This document shows, piece after piece, positions 53,442-61,844 of a stretch of 64,000 nucleotides of DNA. Source of the DNA: Dyadobacter sp. CY343 (GTDB lineage: Bacteria; Bacteroidota; Bacteroidia; Cytophagales; Spirosomataceae); contig NZ_JAJUXK010000001.1 in the NCBI RefSeq assembly GCF_021390335.1, positions 186,001 through 250,000 of the forward strand. Direction: 5' to 3'. The translations under genes and the position numbers were made by a program. Every line of letters begins with the position of its first letter. The first letter of the stretch is position 1. The notes beneath the pieces are model-generated. The model had not been told where the DNA came from. It saw only the letters and a list, made by a program, of their open reading frames with translations, and did not search any database.

Positions 53442-54901
53442 GAGACTATTATACCGTAAAGATCAATCTGCCGGGCGGCATTGCGTCGCCGGGATTTTTG
53501 AAAGAAGTGTTACTGGCTGCGTGGGAGGCGAATGTCCGGAAAGTTCGGTTTGGATCGAGACAGCAAATGCTGATGACGGTTCATTACGAGGTAATGCGGT
53601 TTTTGGAAAAAGATCTGAAAAACAGGGGGATAAGTTATGAAGTGAATGGTGACCGTGCGCCTAATATACTGAGTTCGTATTGCGGCGAGGACGTTTTCAG
53701 GACCGGCCAGTGGCTGGTTGCGAATGAATACCATTCCGTGCTCGACAGCATTGATTATGCGCCCAGATTGAAGATCAATATCTCCGATTCTAATCAGAGC
53801 TTCACGCCGTTTTTTACCGGTAACCTCAACTTTATCACCTCTCCTGACCCGCATTTCTGGTACTTATATGTGCGCCCGAAGCAGAGCAATGCTGTATTCC
53901 GGTGGCGGGAGCTGATTTATACCAACGAGATCGGGAAAGTGGCGAAGGCGGTGGAGGAATGTATGTTGGATGAAAATTTGACAGAAGAAAAAGCTTTGTA
54001 CCAGGGAGTTAGCGAGCGCATTCACTATATATCGCAGCCTGCGACGCAGGAACTGGACTTGCCTTCTTTTTCACTTCCTTATTATGAAGGTTTCAACAGG
54101 TATGAATCCCGGACGTGGCTGGGCTTGTACCGGCGGGACGAGCTGTTTTCGGTAGAGTTCTTGCTGGATATCTGTACGCTTTGCCTTAAAACCAAAATCG
54201 GAGAAATATGCATTACGCCCTGGAAATCGATGATTATCAAGGGTATTGAAGACCAATACCGGAACCAGTGGAGTGGTATTTTGGGGAAACACAATATCAA
54301 TGTTCGCCACGCCGCAAATGAGCTTGCCTGGCAGACGGAAGATCACCACGATGAAGGAACGATCCTGAAAAATGACCTGATCCGCTATTTTGAAAAACAC
54401 GATACACGCACTTTCGGACTTTGTTTCGGTATTCAAACGCGGCCGAAATCGGAAGTTTTCAGTTCGGTACTGATAAAAAAGCGTCCTGTTCTGCGGATCG
54501 GGCAGCTGGCTGTTTTTAGTCAGTACGATATTTATTACACTGAAAACTTTAATCCGAACAGCCGCCGGTTACTGCTTTTTGAAAAAGGACTTTATAAAAT
54601 GCAGCTGGCGGTACAGCTGGAAAGGTTGTGCCGGCGGTTTAATAACAAGCGTTTGAAGGAGGAAATGCAGATTGCGCCTTCCGAGCCAGAAGTAGTTGAC
54701 ACATTTACGCCGACCCGGTACATTCACCAATGCCCGGACTGTCTGACAGTATATGATGAAACCTTCGGAGACCCCGTGCAGAGTATCCCGGCGGGAACTT
54801 CCTTTAACCAGCTGCCGCAGGATTACTGCTGCTCGATGTGCGGGACGGAGAAATCGGAAATGATATTGGTGGAGGAAGCGATCGTGGCGGCAGACTTCTG
54901 A
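53438..54901 (+). CDS. nitrite/sulfite reductase-like protein without siroheme ligands, fused to rubredoxin
   Basis: 487 residues from a GTG. Two ferredoxin-like half domains are visible: VRKVRFGSRQQMLMTV near residue 35 and GEICITPWKSMIIKGI near 252, as in nitrite/sulfite reductases. The segment that should hold C-x5-C reads ILSSYCGEDVFRTGQW near 78, and the one that should hold SGCxxxC reads NISDSNQSFTPF near 112, so at least three of four cluster ligands are gone. NirB in this window keeps all four. The last 55 residues are rubredoxin: CPDCLTVYDETFGDP near 432 and CCSMCGTEKSEM near 468. An electron carrier or assembly partner of the nitrate reductase is more likely than a nitrite reductase. 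It follows the reductase gene by 29 bp. Confidence 0.75.
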   Translation: MRDYYTVKINLPGGIASPGFLKEVLLAAWEANVRKVRFGSRQQMLMTVHYEVMRFLEKDLKNRGISYEVNGDRAPNILSSYCGEDVFRTGQWLVANEYHSVLDSIDYAPRLKINISDSNQSFTPFFTGNLNFITSPDPHFWYLYVRPKQSNAVFRWRELIYTNEIGKVAKAVEECMLDENLTEEKALYQGVSERIHYISQPATQELDLPSFSLPYYEGFNRYESRTWLGLYRRDELFSVEFLLDICTLCLKTKIGEICITPWKSMIIKGIEDQYRNQWSGILGKHNINVRHAANELAWQTEDHHDEGTILKNDLIRYFEKHDTRTFGLCFGIQTRPKSEVFSSVLIKKRPVLRIGQLAVFSQYDIYYTENFNPNSRRLLLFEKGLYKMQLAVQLERLCRRFNNKRLKEEMQIAPSEPEVVDTFTPTRYIHQCPDCLTVYDETFGDPVQSIPAGTSFNQLPQDYCCSMCGTEKSEMILVEEAIVAADF

Positions 54902-54918
54902 AAAAAAGACTTACAAAT

Positions 54919-54953
54919 AAAAAAAGCTCCTGATTTTTGATCGGGAGCTTTTC
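54919..54953. terminator. bidirectional terminator at the end of the nitrate locus
   Basis: AAAAGCTCC (54922-54930) pairs with GGAGCTTTT (54944-54952), with further pairing inside the loop (GAT/ATC). It ends the plus-strand nitrate genes, and on the minus strand the tRNA-Leu(UAA) transcript. Confidence 0.85.
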
Positions 54954-54955
54954 TG

Positions 54956-55041
54956 TACCGGGGACGGGAATCGAACCCGTACGAGCGTTTCGGCTCACAG
55001 GATTTTAAGTCCTGCGTGTCTACCAGTTCCACCACCCCGGC
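54956..55041 (-). tRNA. tRNA-Leu(UAA)
   Basis: 86 nt without CCA. Acceptor GCCGGGG (5' end at 55041) pairs with CCCCGGT, discriminator A. The anticodon stem-loop is CAGGA-CTTAAAA-TCCTG, anticodon TAA. It has a long variable arm and the T-loop GGTTCGATTCC. Confidence 0.95.
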
Positions 55042-55080
55042 ATCAGCCATTGATTGAAACTTTGGCACTTTTATGAGAAA

Positions 55081-55104
55081 AAAAGCACCGTCTCCGGTGC
55101 TTTT
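55081..55104 (-). terminator. hairpin between tRNA-Gly and tRNA-Leu
   Basis: AAAAGCACCG (55081-55090), tetraloop TCTC, CGGTGCTTTT (55095-55104). On the minus strand it follows tRNA-Gly, so the two tRNAs may be separate transcripts or processed apart. Confidence 0.75.
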
Positions 55105-55111
55105 ATCTCTG

Positions 55112-55184
55112 AGCGAAAGACGGGGTTCGAACCCGCGACCTCGACCTTGGCAAGGTCGCGCTCTACCAGCTGAGCTACTTTCGC
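55112..55184 (-). tRNA. tRNA-Gly(GCC)
   Basis: 73 nt without CCA. Acceptor GCGAAAG (5' end at 55184) pairs with CTTTCGC, discriminator T as usual for glycine. The anticodon stem-loop is CGACCTTGCCAAGGTCG, anticodon GCC. T-loop GGTTCGAACCC. Confidence 0.95.
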
Positions 55185-55540
55185 AATACCCGATGCGATT
55201 ATCGTGGTGCAAATGTATGTAGCCGCTTTTTTTGACGCAAGCTTTTATGATAAATATTTAGCAAAAAAAGTCCAGGCGAGGATTAACAAATTGTAAATCA
55301 AGCGCGGAAGCTGATGAAATTTTTTCTCAATGCACTTTTGTAAACAGTATGAAGGTCGCATTTGATTTGATCTGGAAGCATTTCGAATTCAGGCATGAAA
55401 ATTACCGTCCGTCCCAATTCAGTTATCCATTTTATATTTTGATTACCTTTATCGTTGCAGAATATTTGCGTGGACGAGCGTGAAGTACTTTTGCAATTCA
55501 CTGTTCCATTTGAATTGAATTTTTTAAAATAGCTTTTTCC
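55185..55540. other. 356-bp intergenic region before terC
   Basis: I see no gene or structured RNA. TACTTTTG at 55486-55493 fits a Bacteroidota -7 element for terC, with TTTG 17 bp upstream, a short spacer. I looked for the yybP-ykoY manganese riboswitch known upstream of some terC genes and did not find a convincing one. Confidence 0.4.
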
Positions 55541-56617
55541 ATGTTTTCGAACGAAGTATTGTTTTTTGGAGGCTTCATAGTGATGATCACCATTATGCTC
55601 CTTCTGGACCTTGGCGTTTTTTTTAAGACGAAGGATCATATAGTAAAATTTAAAGAAGCGGCTGCCTGGACGGTGGCGTGGATTGCATTGGCGATGATCT
55701 TTTACGTGATCATCAGGACGCACGGGGACCTGATTCATGGAATGGAGAATTATGCGCAGCTGGAAGGTATTGCACAGAAATATGCGCCGCACCTGAAACT
55801 GATACCCGGAGATTTCGAGGCAAGTCTGGAAATCTATCGTAAGAACATGTCACTGGAATTTATCACGGGTTACCTATTAGAGTACGCGCTTTCCGTAGAT
55901 AATATCTTTGTTATTATTCTGATTTTTGCATCTTTTGGAGTAAGACCCAAATACTATAAAAAAGTGCTTCTTTGGGGCGTTTTAGGCGCAATTGTAATGC
56001 GTTTTGTATTCATTTTTGTTGGGTCTGCGTTAATGCAGCGATTTGAATGGATTATTTACATTTTCGGTCTGCTGCTGGTTTATCAGGGAGGCAAGATATT
56101 CTTTGAAGGCGGAGAAGATGAGAAAATTGATCCTGCGAAGCACCCGGTCGTGAAGTTTGCATCCAAGTACCTGCCCGTTTTTCCAAGGTACGTCAGAGAA
56201 CATTTCTTTGTATTGAAGAAAGGAAAATGGATGATCACGCCGCTTTTTGTGGTGGTTCTGATTATTGAATTTACCGATTTGATCTTTGCAGTTGACTCTG
56301 TTCCGGCCGTTTTCTCGGTCACAAAAGATCCTTATGTAGTTTTCTTTTCAAACATTTTTGCGATCATGGGACTTCGTTCCATGTTCTTTTTCCTGAGTAA
56401 TATCATGGGGCTTTTCCGGTTCCTGAAATATGGGCTTGGTGTATTGCTGGTATTTATCGGAGGAAAAATGCTGGCACACGCGCCGCTCGAGAGAATGGGT
56501 TTCGAAACCGTTTATTCGCTTTATGTGATCCTCGGGATCCTTGCGATAAGTATACTCGCATCGGTACTTATTCCTGAAAAAAAGGTTGCAGAGAACAAGG
56601 CATTGCCCAATAGTTGA
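55541..56617 (+). CDS. TerC family integral membrane protein
   Basis: 358 residues with about nine helices. The two signature repeats are EYALSVDNIFVIILIF near residue 122 and EFTDLIFAVDSVPAVFS near 246, with acidic residues inside the membrane that bind metal. Family members export manganese or other metals, or contribute to tellurite resistance. The loop GGEDEKIDPAKHP near 187 is cytoplasmic. The next gene begins 23 bp after the stop. Confidence 0.93.
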   Translation: MFSNEVLFFGGFIVMITIMLLLDLGVFFKTKDHIVKFKEAAAWTVAWIALAMIFYVIIRTHGDLIHGMENYAQLEGIAQKYAPHLKLIPGDFEASLEIYRKNMSLEFITGYLLEYALSVDNIFVIILIFASFGVRPKYYKKVLLWGVLGAIVMRFVFIFVGSALMQRFEWIIYIFGLLLVYQGGKIFFEGGEDEKIDPAKHPVVKFASKYLPVFPRYVREHFFVLKKGKWMITPLFVVVLIIEFTDLIFAVDSVPAVFSVTKDPYVVFFSNIFAIMGLRSMFFFLSNIMGLFRFLKYGLGVLLVFIGGKMLAHAPLERMGFETVYSLYVILGILAISILASVLIPEKKVAENKALPNS

Positions 56618-56640
56618 CCCCCAGGATCGTTTTGGTAGCT

Positions 56641-59600
56641 ATGCACAGGATTCTGAAAGCCTATTTAAAGCGACTTACCAATCTTAGTACCCGAAATAAA
56701 TCGCTCCTGCTGACGCATCTGTCAGCGGAGCAATTTATTGATCTGCACGAAACGGACTTTCTGCTAGGCAAATCATCCATTGAATTGATCAGTCAGCTGG
56801 TGCAGGCGAAAGCACGCGTGGCAGTTTGCGATGTGGCGGATTCCCGGTATGAAAAGGTCAATCTGGTTAGCAAAAGGCTTCGCAAAATCAGCCGGACCGA
56901 GCAGTTTATCCAGGAAGAGCGCGGCTCTCGCGACTTATTTGTCGGTTACCCGTTTATAAAAGGCAAGCTAGCCGACGGAACGCCTATTCATGCACCTTTC
57001 CTGTTTTTTCCTGTACACTTGAAAATGGATCGGGAACAGTGGTGCCTTTACCCGCGGGAGGATAGCAATATCGTGCTCAATCAGAGCTTTGCGCTGGCTT
57101 ATGCGCATTTCAACGAAACTGCTGTTGCAGATGAAATCCTGGAAAAATCGTTTGAAGAGTTTTCTGATAATTTTCTGGAGTTCAGGACACAGTTGTATGA
57201 ATGGCTGAAAACAACGCCGTTTAAAATCAATTTCAATCAGGCACTTTTTGAAGATAAGCTGATCTCTTTCACAGCTGAGAAATCTGCTGAACTGGATGTA
57301 AATGAGCGGAACGGCGAACTCAAACTCTATCCCGAAGCAGTACTGGGCATTTTTCCGCAGGCAGGATCCTACCTGGTCCCGGATTATAATGCATTGATCG
57401 AAAGTCAGGAGCAGGAGCCGAAGCCGCTTCCTTTAATTTCTACCGAGGCTGATACAGAAGCAGTTTTGTCTGAAAACACAAATGCTGCCAGGGTAAAAGA
57501 GGAGGAGATACTTACCCCTTTTCCGGTTGACGAGGCACAGGAGGAAATCATATTGAATGTCAAATCCGGGAAATCAGTTGTGGTTCAGGGGCCGCCGGGA
57601 AGCGGGAAATCGCAATTAATATGTAACCTCACAGCCGACTTTGCTTCGAGAGGCAAGCGGGTATTAGTAGTTTGTCAGAAGCGGGCGGCGCTGGATGTGG
57701 TTTACCAGCGTTTGCAGACGATCGGAATGAACGATTTCGTCGCATTAATTCACGATTTCAAGAACGACAGAGCAGAACTTTACCGGCAAATTGCGGCTCA
57801 GATCGAGAAAGTAGATACTTATCGGAAGCAGAATTACAGCCTGGACGCAGTTTTTCTGGAAAGACAATTTACCCAGAACAGCCGGGAGATCGACCGGATC
57901 GTGTTGGAACTGAATGCATTCCGGGATGCGCTTTTTGACGAAAAAGAATCTGGGGTAAGTATCAAAGAACTGTATTTGACGAGCAGCTTGAAGTCGCCGC
58001 ATGTACCGCTTCAAACATATTACAGGCATTTTCGGCTTGATACCTGGGATGATTTCAGGCGAAGGTTAAAAACATATTGCGATTACAGCCGCCACATTCG
58101 GCCTCAGCATGAATGGTACCAGAGACGAAGTTTCGCGCAATTTGGTATTGCCGAGCTGCGGAATATGGAAAGTATGTTGCGGGACTGGCCGGATGCGTTT
58201 TTTAAACAAAAAGAAAAATTTGAAAACCTGACCGGAGAAGATTTTGCCACTCAGTATCTTGACAAAAGGCCGGAAATACTGGAAAGGATAACGGATATTT
58301 CGCAGCTGGTTTCCGAAGGTAATTCGTGGCATTTATTCAGGAATTATGTCGGTTCAAATGGCAATTGTCATGAAAGGCTGGCATTTATCCGGCAAACTAC
58401 CGATACGTTAGAAGGATTTTTGCAGGAAGACGGTATTGAATTTTCACTGACATCTTCCGGGTTGAATGCATTTGCATTGAGTCTGAAAAAGGCGGTAGAA
58501 ACAAACGAATCGGCTGTATCAGGGTTTTTCTGGGGATTTTTTGGCAAAGAAAAGAAGGCGATTGAACAGGTAGCGACTGAAAACCGGCTTACTGTTTCAC
58601 TGGAAGATCTTAAAAAATTGCAGCTTAAACTACGAAACCGGCAGGAGTTGGAAAGCTGGCTGTCGCATGAAAGTTTGAGTTTACAGCGTGTAAATGCTGA
58701 TTTAACTAATATTCGGTCTGCGGAAGGTTATCTTCAATTATTCAGGCAGGCCGAATCGGCTGCGGATGCAGCGGTGAGAGCTAATTTTCAGCCATGGAGT
58801 GGTATTTTAAAAAGAATCGTGGCGCAATCTTCGGATTTCTTTGCCTTTGAGTCTACACTGAATGCGCTCAAAAAATGGCTGGAAACCTGGGATCGAATGG
58901 AAAAGGGAATGCTGCCCTATCTGTTGCCGCAGCAGATCCGCAAGCTTATTCAGGAGCCTCAGGATTATTCGGGCAAACTTCTCGTTTCGCTGATCAGAGA
59001 TTTTGATTCGCTGGCTGATATGGACCGGATTTATGCAGAAATGCCCGCGATCGAGCAGAATGTCACGTCACTGGTTTTGCAGGAAAGTCGTAAGGTTGAG
59101 TTGAAAGCCCCAGAGGAAATGGTTACGCTTTTTGAAAATAGCGTCAAATTATCCTGGATCGAGCATATTGAGACGAAATATCCGCAGCTGCGTTCTGTTA
59201 CTTCATTGAAAATGAGTCAATGGGAAAGTGAATTGCAAACTAGTATCACTTCGAAGCAGAAGCTTAGTATTGATATTAATGCGATAAAACTGCGGGAAGG
59301 GACTTACGAGGATATTGAAAAGAACCGTCTCGGTAATACGGTAACATATCGGGAACTGGGTCATCAGGTGACCAAAAAGCGGAAAATCTGGCCGATCCGG
59401 AAAATGATGGAAAGTTATTCCGAAGAGGTTTTTTCACTGATACCTTGCTGGATGGCGTCTCCGGAGGCCGTTTCTGCCATTTTCCCGATGGTAGAAAATC
59501 TGTTTGACCTGGTCATTTTTGACGAAGCCTCGCAGTGTTACGCGGAATATGGGCTGCCGGCGACTTTCAGGGGTAAGCAGCTTGTGGTCACGGGTGACAG

Positions 59601-60621
59601 CAAACAGTTGCCGCCGAGCGATTTATATAAGGTCAGGTACGAGGATAGGAGCGAGGAAGAGGATTTTAATGCTGCGATAGAAATAGAATCGCTGCTCGAT
59701 CTTGCCGCCCAGTCGCTCGACCAGTTTCAGTTAACCGGACATTACCGCAGCCAGTCACTGGATCTGATCGACTTTTCTAACAAAAGCTTTTATAAAGGTA
59801 CGCTCCGGCTTTTACCCGAATTCAGCGATATTAATGAGCATCAGCCTGGTATTCAGTATATTAAAACGGAGGGAATCTGGAAGAACAATACGAATGTAAT
59901 TGAGGTTGAAAAGGTAGTTGGTCTGGTAAAGGAACTGGCTGTCAGCGGAAAAACGCTGGGTATTGTTACCTTCAACTTCTACCAGCAGGCGGCTATTCTT
60001 GACAGTCTCGAAAAGGAAAATATCAACGTTCCGGACCTTTTTGTAAAGAATATAGAGAACGTGCAGGGAGACGAACGTGACATCATTATTTTTTCGATGG
60101 GTTATGCACCCGACGAGCGCGGCAAGCTTTCCATGCAGTTCGGCAGCCTGAATATGCAGGGTGGTGAAAACCGGCTAAATGTGGCAGTAACACGCGCAAG
60201 AGAGCGGATTTATTTTGTGACCAGTTTGTGGCCATCACAATTGCAGACGGAACAAACTGCCAATGCCGGTCCTAAAATGTTAAAAGCTTATTTAGAATAT
60301 GCGCTGGATGTGTCAGAAGGGCGGTTCAAGCCAACTCCCACACCAGTGCAGCATTTCAGGTCTGACTGGCTTTTGAAAGAGCGTATTGCCGGATTCAGTC
60401 CGGATTATGAAAAAGAACTTCCGTTTGGGGATATTACCGTAAAATCAGAAGGGGCGTACAAGGGTCTGATCCTGACGGACGATGATCTCTATCATGAGAG
60501 CAAATCATCCAAAGAACCACACGCTTATCTGCCCCTTCTGCTACGATTAAAAAACTGGCCTTTCAAACGGGTTTACAGCCGTGAATATTGGTCTGGAACG
60601 CTTGAAAAGGATATTCTATAA
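56641..60621 (+). CDS. large DUF4011-type SF1 helicase with a Vsr-like C-terminal end
   Basis: 1326 residues from the ATG at 56641; a TTG at 56614 overlapping terC is less likely. The start LKRLTNLSTRNKSLLLTHLS is the DUF4011 hallmark. Walker A QGPPGSGKSQLICNL is near residue 315, Walker B FDEASQCYAEYGLPA near 960, GDSKQLPPSD near 985, and VAVTRARERIYFVTS near 1190 (Upf1-like motor). The 640 residues between Walker A and B are a helical insertion. The end, YHESKSSKEPHAY ... WPFKRVYSREYWSG, resembles the last strand-helix part of Vsr/MTES_1575-type nucleases, but the first catalytic acid region is unclear. Likely nucleic-acid remodelling; related proteins occur in defence loci, but no defence neighbour is here. 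Confidence 0.8.
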   Translation: MHRILKAYLKRLTNLSTRNKSLLLTHLSAEQFIDLHETDFLLGKSSIELISQLVQAKARVAVCDVADSRYEKVNLVSKRLRKISRTEQFIQEERGSRDLFVGYPFIKGKLADGTPIHAPFLFFPVHLKMDREQWCLYPREDSNIVLNQSFALAYAHFNETAVADEILEKSFEEFSDNFLEFRTQLYEWLKTTPFKINFNQALFEDKLISFTAEKSAELDVNERNGELKLYPEAVLGIFPQAGSYLVPDYNALIESQEQEPKPLPLISTEADTEAVLSENTNAARVKEEEILTPFPVDEAQEEIILNVKSGKSVVVQGPPGSGKSQLICNLTADFASRGKRVLVVCQKRAALDVVYQRLQTIGMNDFVALIHDFKNDRAELYRQIAAQIEKVDTYRKQNYSLDAVFLERQFTQNSREIDRIVLELNAFRDALFDEKESGVSIKELYLTSSLKSPHVPLQTYYRHFRLDTWDDFRRRLKTYCDYSRHIRPQHEWYQRRSFAQFGIAELRNMESMLRDWPDAFFKQKEKFENLTGEDFATQYLDKRPEILERITDISQLVSEGNSWHLFRNYVGSNGNCHERLAFIRQTTDTLEGFLQEDGIEFSLTSSGLNAFALSLKKAVETNESAVSGFFWGFFGKEKKAIEQVATENRLTVSLEDLKKLQLKLRNRQELESWLSHESLSLQRVNADLTNIRSAEGYLQLFRQAESAADAAVRANFQPWSGILKRIVAQSSDFFAFESTLNALKKWLETWDRMEKGMLPYLLPQQIRKLIQEPQDYSGKLLVSLIRDFDSLADMDRIYAEMPAIEQNVTSLVLQESRKVELKAPEEMVTLFENSVKLSWIEHIETKYPQLRSVTSLKMSQWESELQTSITSKQKLSIDINAIKLREGTYEDIEKNRLGNTVTYRELGHQVTKKRKIWPIRKMMESYSEEVFSLIPCWMASPEAVSAIFPMVENLFDLVIFDEASQCYAEYGLPATFRGKQLVVTGDSKQLPPSDLYKVRYEDRSEEEDFNAAIEIESLLDLAAQSLDQFQLTGHYRSQSLDLIDFSNKSFYKGTLRLLPEFSDINEHQPGIQYIKTEGIWKNNTNVIEVEKVVGLVKELAVSGKTLGIVTFNFYQQAAILDSLEKENINVPDLFVKNIENVQGDERDIIIFSMGYAPDERGKLSMQFGSLNMQGGENRLNVAVTRARERIYFVTSLWPSQLQTEQTANAGPKMLKAYLEYALDVSEGRFKPTPTPVQHFRSDWLLKERIAGFSPDYEKELPFGDITVKSEGAYKGLILTDDDLYHESKSSKEPHAYLPLLLRLKNWPFKRVYSREYWSGTLEKDIL

Positions 60622-61323
60622 TTCTTTGATGCGGATATTTCTGTAAGACACTTTATCTCCGTGATCTTGCAAAGCGATTTTACCTTTTGGCGAAGCACCG
60701 AAACCTTCCCAGGTTTTGAACTTGCTGTTAGCTACCAATTTCTCCCAATCAGCACCTTGAGTAGGGAAATCAACTACTTTTTTTCCATTCAGCCAGCTCT
60801 CGCCGCGACCACCTTTGATCACCACTTTCGCCTTATTCCATTGTCCGGCAGGTTTTACCGTCTTGAAATCATTCGGTGGCAACATATCATACAGGGAACC
60901 GGATTTGTGGTTACCAGCTTTACCAGCTTTGGCGTCAGGGTGATTTACATCGTCCAAAACCTGGATTTCCGGGCCGGTTGAGTACGGGCAGCAGTATTTT
61001 TTATCTTCGATCACGTGATAAATAATCCCGCTGTTACCGCCTTCCGCTATTTTCCATTCCAATTCGAGTTCAAAATCCCCATATTCCTTGTCAGTAACGA
61101 GATCCTTTCCGCCTTTTTCAGTCAGTACGATTGCATTATCCTGCACTTTCCATTGCGGTAATACTTCATCCGACTGCCAGCTGTGCCAGCCGTTCAACGT
61201 TTTGCCGTCAAAAAGCGTAACCCACTTTCCTTTTTGTGCTTCCGCGTCATTGGATGAAAAAGCCAATGCGAATATCGCCACCAGTGATGCTCTGCTGAAA
61301 GCTTTCCAATTCGTGTAATTCAT
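60616..61323 (-). CDS. exported DUF1080 (3-keto-disaccharide hydrolase) family protein
   Basis: 235 residues from the ATG at 61321-61323. A signal peptide ends at AEAQK, then the DUF1080 jelly-roll: WVTLFDGKTLNGWHSW, DFELELEWKIAEGGNSGIIYHV, GPEIQVLDD and LNGKKVVDF. The family acts on 3-keto-glucosides or other glycosides in the periplasm. A Tat-exported Gfo/Idh/MocA enzyme elsewhere in this window could be a functional partner, but they are 50 kb apart. Its stop overlaps that of the helicase by 6 bp, tail to tail. Confidence 0.85.
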   Translation of the reverse strand: MNYTNWKAFSRASLVAIFALAFSSNDAEAQKGKWVTLFDGKTLNGWHSWQSDEVLPQWKVQDNAIVLTEKGGKDLVTDKEYGDFELELEWKIAEGGNSGIIYHVIEDKKYCCPYSTGPEIQVLDDVNHPDAKAGKAGNHKSGSLYDMLPPNDFKTVKPAGQWNKAKVVIKGGRGESWLNGKKVVDFPTQGADWEKLVANSKFKTWEGFGASPKGKIALQDHGDKVSYRNIRIKEL

Positions 61324-61445
61324 GTTCTCTTTGTTAAAAATTTGGATCACAATATTAAGTACTTTTGAGTTTTTAAATACTTATTTCGGGCTAAAGTTCA
61401 GCGGGTACGCTATTGTTACGCGCCCTTTAAAACAAACTTCTCAAA

Positions 61446-61844
61446 ATGGCTTCTATATTTTCAAAGATCGTAAACGGAGAAATTCCTTCGCATAAAATTG
61501 CTGAGAGCGACGATTTCCTGGCTTTTCTCGACGCATTTCCCATCGCATTCGGACATACTCTGGTAATTCCCAAAAAGGAGGTCGATTACCTGTTCGATCT
61601 CGATGATGATACCTATTCCAGGTTGTTGTTGTTTGCCAAAAGCATTGTTCCGGCCCTTGAAAAAACGGTTCCGTGTATTAGAATAGGAGTGAGTGTGATC
61701 GGATTGGAAGTGCCTCACGCGCACATTCATCTATTGCCGCTAAATAGCATGGGCGATGCGGATTTTAGCAAAAAGATCAAAATCTCGCAGGAAGAGTTGG
61801 CTGCGCTGGCTACTCAGATCCGTGAAAATTTGCAGGGTCAGTAA
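61446..61844 (+). CDS. HIT family nucleotide hydrolase
   Basis: 132 residues. ASIFSKIVNGEIPSHKIAES at the start and the histidine triad PHAHIHLLPLN near residue 96 (H-x-H-x-H). HINT-type enzymes remove AMP from lysine or other amines. The class is clear, the natural substrate is not. It converges with the Wzi-family gene with a 7 bp overlap of the 3' ends. Confidence 0.93.
   Translation: MASIFSKIVNGEIPSHKIAESDDFLAFLDAFPIAFGHTLVIPKKEVDYLFDLDDDTYSRLLLFAKSIVPALEKTVPCIRIGVSVIGLEVPHAHIHLLPLNSMGDADFSKKIKISQEELAALATQIRENLQGQ

Noticed and set aside
55185-55540. Manganese (yybP-ykoY) riboswitch before terC
   Set aside because: I could not find the expected paired conserved loops in this region.
55541-60621. 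A defence or tellurite-resistance island made of terC and the helicase
   Set aside because: No other ter, restriction, toxin or nuclease gene is adjacent. The neighbours are tRNAs and housekeeping or envelope genes.
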